Shown: piece after piece, positions 59,067 through 64,000 of the stretch
Position numbering within the stretch: the stretch's first letter is position 1
Layout of the letters: every line of letters starts with the position of its first letter
Assembly: GCF_000021925.1 (NCBI RefSeq)
Contig: NC_011830.1
Coordinates: 1,016,501-1,080,500 of the forward strand
DNA: 64,000 nt
Reading direction: 5' to 3'
DNA from: Desulfitobacterium hafniense DCB-2
Lineage (GTDB): Bacteria; Bacillota; Desulfitobacteriia; Desulfitobacteriales; Desulfitobacteriaceae
Program-made: the position numbers and the translations under genes
Notes under the pieces: generated by a model
Database searches by the model: none
What the model was told of the DNA's origin: nothing
What the model saw: only the letters and a program-made list of their open reading frames with translations

Positions 59067-59183
59067 ATGAAAAGAAGGATAATCCTTATACTTCTCATAC
59101 TAATAGTGGGCTTAAACGGATGCACTCAGGAGGCAAGTACATCATCAAATATTCCGGAAGAGAGAAACCAAATTTCATCATAA
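59067..59183 (+). CDS. 38-residue lipoprotein-like peptide
   Basis: A complete lipoprotein signal peptide (RRIILILLILIVGLNGCTQE, lipobox LNGC) followed by only 19 hydrophilic residues. GTGAGGG precedes ATG 59067. Either a genuine tiny lipoprotein or the stub of a longer one. Confidence 0.45.
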   Translation: MKRRIILILLILIVGLNGCTQEASTSSNIPEERNQISS

Positions 59184-59195
59184 GGAAGTAGAATA

Positions 59196-59717
59196 ATGAC
59201 AGAACTATGGGATATCTACGATAAAAACAGAACTTTAACCGGGAGAACAATGGAACGGGGAAGCCAATTTGCTAAAGGCGATTATCATCTGGTTATTCAT
59301 GTTTGTATCTTCAACTCAAAAAACGAACTGTTGATTCAAAAACGGCAACCCTGGAAAAAGGGATGGCCTAATATGTGGGATATCACTGTCGGGGGAAGTG
59401 CTTTGGCCGGTGAAACCAGTGCGGAAGCCGCCGAAAGAGAAACCTTTGAAGAAATAGGCTATAAAATTGATTTGTCCGCTGAACGCCCATTTTTCACCGT
59501 GAATTTTGAAAGAGGCTTTGATGACTATTACCTCGTTGAGAGAGATATCGACATCAATGGCTTATGCTTGCAATATGAAGAAGTTCAATGTGTGAAATGG
59601 GCAAGTAAGGATGAAATCATGCAGCTTATTGAAGAAGGTCAATTCATTGGTTATTGGTTTATGGAACAGCTTTTTGACATTCGGAAACACAGAGCCGGAT
59701 ATCGCTTTACGGGATGA
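59196..59717 (+). CDS. NUDIX hydrolase
   Basis: 173 residues with the full Nudix box GGSALAGETSAEAAERETFE then EIG (GX5EX7REUXEEXGU). Flanking sequence (LWDIYDKNRTLTGRTMERGS, NELLIQKRQPWKKGWPNMWD) resembles the IDI-like subgroup that hydrolyses nucleotide diphosphate derivatives or isoprenoid diphosphates. AAGGAAG precedes ATG 59196, 12 bases after the small lipoprotein. Confidence 0.88.
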   Translation: MTELWDIYDKNRTLTGRTMERGSQFAKGDYHLVIHVCIFNSKNELLIQKRQPWKKGWPNMWDITVGGSALAGETSAEAAERETFEEIGYKIDLSAERPFFTVNFERGFDDYYLVERDIDINGLCLQYEEVQCVKWASKDEIMQLIEEGQFIGYWFMEQLFDIRKHRAGYRFTG

Positions 59718-59727
59718 AAGGGGATTA

Positions 59728-60294
59728 ATGATGAAAAATTATATTATCGTTTGTCTGGTTTGCTTCTTAGTGTTGCTGGCAGGCGGTGTTACTGTGGTAC
59801 AGCAAAGCTCTTCCCTGGAATTTGCTTTCGACAATAGGGGGCAGTACACCGGATTTAATAGCATACCATCCAGATATACACCGGAAATGGCTCAAAATGC
59901 CGGATACTATGTCATGAGTGATTCAGAGGTAGTTGCCAACGGCGGTTTGTGGGATGATTTTCTGGCGGCTTCTTCCCAAGGGAAAAATACTTCCCTGCGC
60001 ATGGCAAAATTCTATTCAGAGTATGGAAACAGCCCCTTCTTCGCTGACTTATTCTACAATGAGGGTTACTACTATTTATTTGATTCCAGTGCGAAGGATT
60101 TGAGTGGAAGGCCCTTTAAGCATCTTTTGACTCTAAAAGGGAAGTTTGGCAATCCATTGAGAGATAGTGGTGTGGTCGTATTGGCCAATGATAATTCCCT
60201 GACCTTTGATTTGATAATGTCCGGCATGGTTTCAAGCAACTTAGAATACATCAAAAGTATACCGGAATATCAACTCATTATGTTCCTCATCTAA
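59728..60294 (+). CDS. Exported protein of unknown function
   Basis: 188 residues with a signal peptide or anchor (NYIIVCLVCFLVLLAGGVTV). The mature part has SEVVANGGLWDDFLAASSQG, SLRMAKFYSEYGNSPFFADL, YYYLFDSSAKDL, which recalls the DUF4362 style of Bacillus exported proteins (weak). ATG 59728 has AAAGGGG upstream; starts further upstream lie inside the NUDIX gene. Confidence 0.6.
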   Translation: MMKNYIIVCLVCFLVLLAGGVTVVQQSSSLEFAFDNRGQYTGFNSIPSRYTPEMAQNAGYYVMSDSEVVANGGLWDDFLAASSQGKNTSLRMAKFYSEYGNSPFFADLFYNEGYYYLFDSSAKDLSGRPFKHLLTLKGKFGNPLRDSGVVVLANDNSLTFDLIMSGMVSSNLEYIKSIPEYQLIMFLI

Positions 60295-60307
60295 GATCTG
60301 TGATAGC

Positions 60308-60395
60308 GGAGGGGCTTAGAGGACGCTTTATGAGCACAATGTGCTTAAGAGGCGCCCTTCATCTTTGGGGACGATACTTAGGAGATAGCCCCTCC
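60308..60395 (+). other. Structured intergenic element
   Basis: GGAGGGGCT (60308-60316) and its exact complement AGCCCCTCC (60387-60395) enclose an inner hairpin GAGCAC/GTGCTT. The left arm is followed by TTAGAGGACG, a string also found in the centre of attC-like site 2. There is no AAC/GTT core. It may be a relic of an array site or a structured leader of the gene at 60499. Confidence 0.4.
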
Positions 60396-60498
60396 TGAAG
60401 GGGGGAATTTGGAGTTTTTATATAAAGCATGGTAAACTATTAAGATAATCATTGTTTTAACCAAGACCTTATGAGTTTTAAAAAGAAAGGAAAAGGCT

Positions 60499-62100
60499 AT
60501 GAGAAATTCCAAGGGCAAGCTTATCCTCGCTGCAATTTGGATAGCGTTCACTTTAATCTCTTATTATTTTGCACTCGTCCCTATTAACCTGCAGTCGCCC
60601 GGTTTCTGGGTATTTTTGATTTACGTTCTAGGGGTAGGTGCCGGGCTGTTTTTGCTTCATCAAGTATTTGTTGAAAAGAGGCTCACCCTCACCAAGCATA
60701 TCGGTTCCTATCTCGTTATGGCTACCTTGCTTGTGACTATCGTAGGGGGGATTATGCTCCTTTACTCCCTGCCCGTCTTCCATGCCAAAGCTTATGCCAA
60801 TCTCATTGACAAGCAGGAAGGGGATTTTGCCAAGGATGTAGAGGAACTACCTATTAATCAAATTCCCACGGTAGACCGGGATACGGCCTTGAGACTTGGG
60901 GATCGAAAAATGGGTGAGATCGTCGAACTGGTCTCCCAATTCAATGTGGCACCCGATTACACCCAAATCAATTATCAGGGAAAGCCGGTCCGTGTGTCTC
61001 CACTGGAGTATGCAGACTTCTTCAAATGGCTGAGCAACACCAAAGAAGGACTTCCCAGCTATATCAGGGTGGACATGGTCACTGGAAACGTGGAGCTCGT
61101 TACTCCGGAACAGAGCATCAAATACTCCGAGAGTGAACTCTTTTTTGAAAATGTGCGGCGTTATTTGCGCATGCATTATCCGATGGCTATTTTTGGTGAT
61201 TTCAGCTTTGAAGTCGATGAGCAAGGGGTACCTTATTGGATTGTCTCTGTGCGGCATAATACCATCGGACTTTTCGGAGGAACGGATATTAAGGAAGCTA
61301 TCATGCTTAATGCGACCACCGGCGAACATCAGAAGCTTAAATTAGAAGAGGTTCCGGAATGGGTGGACCGGGTCTATGATGCCGACCTTGTGGTGGGTCA
61401 GGTCAATTATAACGGCCGCTATCAAAACGGCTTCATCAACTCAATTTTTGGTCAGAAGGGTGTTCTTGCCACCACCGAAGGGTATAATTACCTGGCTCTT
61501 CACGATGATGTGTATCTGTATACGGGGATCACTTCCGTGGTACGGGATGAGTCCAACATCGGATTTATTCTGATCAATATGCGGACAAAAGAAACAACCT
61601 TCTATGGCATTCCCTCGGCCGAAGAGTATTCAGCTATGGGCAGTGCACAGGGGGCAGTTCAGGAAAAAGGCTATGTATCTACGTTTCCTCTTCTCCTCAA
61701 TATTGAAGGGAATCCGGTCTATTTTATGTCTCTGAAGGATGCGGCAGGGTTGATCAAGATGTATGCCCTGGTGGATGCTCAGAATTACCAGAAGGTTGTC
61801 GTGGGCAATACTCTTGAAGAGGCCTTGAGAGCATTTACCGGCCGATCGGGAACGGTGACAGAAACCACGCCTGAGGAACCAAAAGAGGAATTCGACATCC
61901 AAGGGAAGATCACGGATATACAGAATGTGGTTATGGATGGCAACACCTATTTCTATATTCTTCTCGACGGCCGGAGCGACATCTTTGTCGCCAGCATCAA
62001 GGTCTCGGAGAAGTTACCTTTCTTAAAGATTGGTGATGAAATCCAAGGCCGCTATGTGGAGAAATATAAGGGTGTGCATGAGATAATGAGGCTGCAATAG
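60499..62100 (+). CDS. Conserved large membrane protein of unknown function
   Basis: 533 residues: three membrane helices at the N-terminus (LILAAIWIAFTLISYYFALV, GFWVFLIYVLGVGAGLFLLH, LVMATLLVTIVGGIMLLYSL), then about 420 extracytoplasmic residues with repeated PepSY-like beta segments (YIRVDMVTGNVELV, IKEAIMLNATTGEHQKLKLE) and a C-terminal OB-like domain (IQGKITDIQNVVMDGNTYFY). AAAGGAAAAGG precedes ATG 60499. Typical of Desulfitobacterium-type genomes, no function known to me. Confidence 0.75.
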   Translation: MRNSKGKLILAAIWIAFTLISYYFALVPINLQSPGFWVFLIYVLGVGAGLFLLHQVFVEKRLTLTKHIGSYLVMATLLVTIVGGIMLLYSLPVFHAKAYANLIDKQEGDFAKDVEELPINQIPTVDRDTALRLGDRKMGEIVELVSQFNVAPDYTQINYQGKPVRVSPLEYADFFKWLSNTKEGLPSYIRVDMVTGNVELVTPEQSIKYSESELFFENVRRYLRMHYPMAIFGDFSFEVDEQGVPYWIVSVRHNTIGLFGGTDIKEAIMLNATTGEHQKLKLEEVPEWVDRVYDADLVVGQVNYNGRYQNGFINSIFGQKGVLATTEGYNYLALHDDVYLYTGITSVVRDESNIGFILINMRTKETTFYGIPSAEEYSAMGSAQGAVQEKGYVSTFPLLLNIEGNPVYFMSLKDAAGLIKMYALVDAQNYQKVVVGNTLEEALRAFTGRSGTVTETTPEEPKEEFDIQGKITDIQNVVMDGNTYFYILLDGRSDIFVASIKVSEKLPFLKIGDEIQGRYVEKYKGVHEIMRLQ

Positions 62101-62174
62101 AGGTAGTAATTAAGGTACAGGGGATTTTAAGATTCCTGTCCCTGACCATACCCGATTGAGGATAAAGCCAAAAA

Positions 62175-62219
62175 GGAGTATCGCCCTGCTCGATCATGAG
62201 CAGGGCGATGCTCTTTTTT
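62175..62219 (+). terminator. Terminator between the membrane protein gene and asnB
   Basis: GAGTATCGCCCTGCTC pairs with GAGCAGGGCGATGCTC around GATCAT, then TTTTTT. Strong, and nearly symmetric, so it may serve both convergent genes. Confidence 0.92.
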
Positions 62220-62256
62220 ATGCCTTGCCTTGGCAATGAAAAGGGAATAAGGGGGC

Positions 62257-64000
62257 TTAGCCTACCAATTGCACCTGGTAGGCTTCAAACCAATAGTCCA
62301 GCTGCACCAGCCAAGCCAGCAATTGCGGAAGCCCCATCAACTGGCCAAACCAGGTGTTATTTCCAGGACTTATAAGGCGATTGAGCACATCCTTTTGCAA
62401 TAGCTCTGCCAGCATGCCGCTGCCGGAGTCCAGCCGCTTCCGGAAAAGATGGAATACCAGCTCTTCATAATGAGGATCATGGGTTTTAGGGAAGGGGCTT
62501 TTTTTACGATAGAGGATTTTAGGAGGCAGATAGTCCTGCATGGCGGCCCGAAGCAGTGCCTTTTCGACGCCATCCTTGAATTTAATCTCCCATGGCACAT
62601 TATAGACGTACTGAACCAAGCGGTGATCGGAGAAAGGAACCCGGACTTCCAAGCCCGAAGCCATGCTCATGCGATCTTTGCGTTCCAGCAAGGAGGTCAT
62701 AAAGTAATTAATGGAAAGCCAGCTGGCGATGCGGGAGTTCTGCATAGTCTCCGACTCATCTGGAAGCAAGGGGCAGGCCTCGACGCTCCGGCGGTAAATC
62801 TCCGAAGTGTACGCAAAGCCCTCCTGGGGGCGAACCAGTTCAGGCTTGAACAGACTAATCCGGGCATGGGGTTCGTGGATCCAAGGGAAAAACCCCCGTG
62901 TGAGCATTTCCGGACGATAAAACCAGGGGTAGCCCCCGAAGACTTCATCAGAGCATTCTCCGGATAAAGCCACCGTGTGGTGTTCTTTTACCTGACGGCA
63001 ATAAAAGAGCAGGGAGGAATCGATATCTGCCATGCCGGGATAGTCCCTATACCTTACGGCTTCATCCAGGTAGTCCACCAAATGCTCCTTTTTAGCGGTC
63101 AGAATCTGATGCTGTGTGTGCAGGTGCTGAGCCAGATAAACGGCAAACTCGTCATCACTTTGCGGTTGGAAAAGAGTCTGCTTAAAATGGTCTTTATTGC
63201 CTTCATGTTCAAAGGAATAGGTAGCAAGCTGCCGTCCTTCGGCTTGATATTTTTGCGCTGCCACGGCGGTGATGATTGAAGAATCCAATCCTCCGGAAAG
63301 GAAAGTGCAAAGAGGGACATCGGAGACCAGCTGACGTTCAATGGCATCCACCAACAGATCCCGGGTGGTGGCGACGATAGCAGCTTCGCTGTCCTGATTC
63401 TCATAAGCCTCCATGGTCCAGTATTTGGCGATCTTCAACTCTGCTTCAGATGCTCCTGGGGCAAGGCTATAGAAAGCATGGGAGGCGGTGGGCAATTCGA
63501 AGATATCCTTAAAGATGGCGGTGCCTTCCTCTTTGACAGGCATCATATAGAGGAGCTGCCATAAACCCTGGTAATCCAGACGGGGTTTCACTTGAGGGTG
63601 CTTGAGGAGGGCTTTGATCTCCGAAGCGAAAAGAAGAGCGCCCTCTACAAAAGTGTAGAAGAAGGGTTTGACGCCGAAGCGGTCACGGGAAAGATAGGTC
63701 TTTTTTTCTTTAGAATCGTAGATTACAAAGGCGTAAATGCCGTTTAATTTGCTGGAGCATTGTTCTCCCCAGATGATATAGGCATAGAGCACTACTTCCG
63801 TATCACAGTAAGTTTTGAACTTAACTCCGTGCTCAAGGAGCTCTTGCCGTAAATCTGCGGTGTTGTAAAGTTCGCCGTTGTAAACAATGGTATAGTCGTA
63901 TCCCTGATGGGTGGCGGTCATGGGCTGCCGGCCTTTTTCAATATCGATAATGGCTAAACGGTTATGTTGAAAAGCAAAATGTTCTCCGTATTCAAGGCCG
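62257..64000 (-). CDS. asnB: Asparagine synthetase, glutamine-hydrolysing (5' end beyond window)
   Basis: At least 581 codons are visible; the catalytic Cys2 lies right of the window. The amidotransferase part shows RLAIIDIEKGRQPMTA, YNGELYNTADLRQEL and FVIYDSKEKKTYLSRDRFGV. The synthetase part shows the pyrophosphate loop TFLSGGLDSSIITAV, SGECSDEVFGGYPW and GLEVRVPFSDHRLVQYV. It converts aspartate and glutamine to asparagine and glutamate with ATP. The frame is open through the right edge, upstream of the first internal ATG at 63921. Confidence 0.95.
   Translation of the reverse strand, partial: GLEYGEHFAFQHNRLAIIDIEKGRQPMTATHQGYDYTIVYNGELYNTADLRQELLEHGVKFKTYCDTEVVLYAYIIWGEQCSSKLNGIYAFVIYDSKEKKTYLSRDRFGVKPFFYTFVEGALLFASEIKALLKHPQVKPRLDYQGLWQLLYMMPVKEEGTAIFKDIFELPTASHAFYSLAPGASEAELKIAKYWTMEAYENQDSEAAIVATTRDLLVDAIERQLVSDVPLCTFLSGGLDSSIITAVAAQKYQAEGRQLATYSFEHEGNKDHFKQTLFQPQSDDEFAVYLAQHLHTQHQILTAKKEHLVDYLDEAVRYRDYPGMADIDSSLLFYCRQVKEHHTVALSGECSDEVFGGYPWFYRPEMLTRGFFPWIHEPHARISLFKPELVRPQEGFAYTSEIYRRSVEACPLLPDESETMQNSRIASWLSINYFMTSLLERKDRMSMASGLEVRVPFSDHRLVQYVYNVPWEIKFKDGVEKALLRAAMQDYLPPKILYRKKSPFPKTHDPHYEELVFHLFRKRLDSGSGMLAELLQKDVLNRLISPGNNTWFGQLMGLPQLLAWLVQLDYWFEAYQVQLVG

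Noticed and set aside
60308..60395. Riboswitch upstream of the 60499 gene
   Set aside because: The outer stem is good, but no conserved core of a known class is seen and there is no terminator or ribosome-site sequestration.

Overview
The window reads as chromosomal DNA of a low-to-mid GC Gram-positive anaerobe of the Desulfitobacterium / Peptococcaceae type. This rests on strong AGGAGG ribosome sites, frequent TTG and GTG starts, CadC/ArsR-type metal regulators, lipoproteins with short lipoboxes, an azlCD pair, a two-gene NADPH-type glutamate synthase, a MoaE-like protein and an EFR1-type ferredoxin. The genus is an inference from protein style; nothing in the window proves it. No rRNA, tRNA or CRISPR array was seen.

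Layout. (1) 1-6.3 kb: a YibE/F-type membrane protein (cut by the left edge) and a secreted alkaline phosphatase on the minus strand. Divergent from them is a metal-resistance block: an ArsR/CadC-type repressor, a broken metal-binding (HMA) fragment, a CadA/ZntA-type P1B ATPase with a duplicated HMA domain, and a second ArsR-type repressor. Two near-identical 24-bp inverted repeats and one classical SmtB/CzrA-like palindrome sit in its control regions. (2) 6.4-8 kb: the first of three IS1182-family elements. (3) 8-11.4 kb: a broken C39-like gene, an Eis-like acetyltransferase, a small anchored protein, an IS4-type transposase relic and a LysR regulator. (4) 11.4-17.8 kb: a GC-rich poly-gamma-glutamate island. 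It has pgsB, pgsC, a 44-residue membrane protein and a secreted PGA-hydrolase-like protein lacking most presumed catalytic residues, where pgsA would be expected. A convergent second hydrolase with intact residues and a PhoB-like two-component system follow. Repeated GTAAYA/TTAACA boxes lie in both control regions. (5) 17.9-27.2 kb: core genes: an MscS channel, azlCD with a divergent XRE-cupin regulator, and gltB-gltD.

(6) About 27.4-60.4 kb: an accessory region. Nearly all genes are on the plus strand, small and AT-rich. They include lipoproteins, several GNAT acetyltransferases, an aadA-like aminoglycoside nucleotidyltransferase, a decayed fosX, methyltransferases and a NUDIX hydrolase. The region is littered with pseudogenes, two identical inverted IS1182 copies, an IS3-family and an IS110-family element. 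Between many of the genes lie imperfect palindromes with the architecture of integron attC sites: an outer ATAAC...GTTAT pair, an offset inner stem and a unique centre. They share a (C/T)GAGAAC-GTTATA or CAGAAC-GTTATA right end and all point the same way. Some gene stop codons fall in the left core. I read this as a decaying gene-cassette array without a visible integron integrase. A broken tyrosine recombinase lies at its left edge but does not look like IntI. A PolA-like polymerase on the opposite strand (45.3-47.1 kb) interrupts the polarity.

(7) 60.5-64 kb: a large conserved membrane protein and an asparagine synthetase cut by the right edge.
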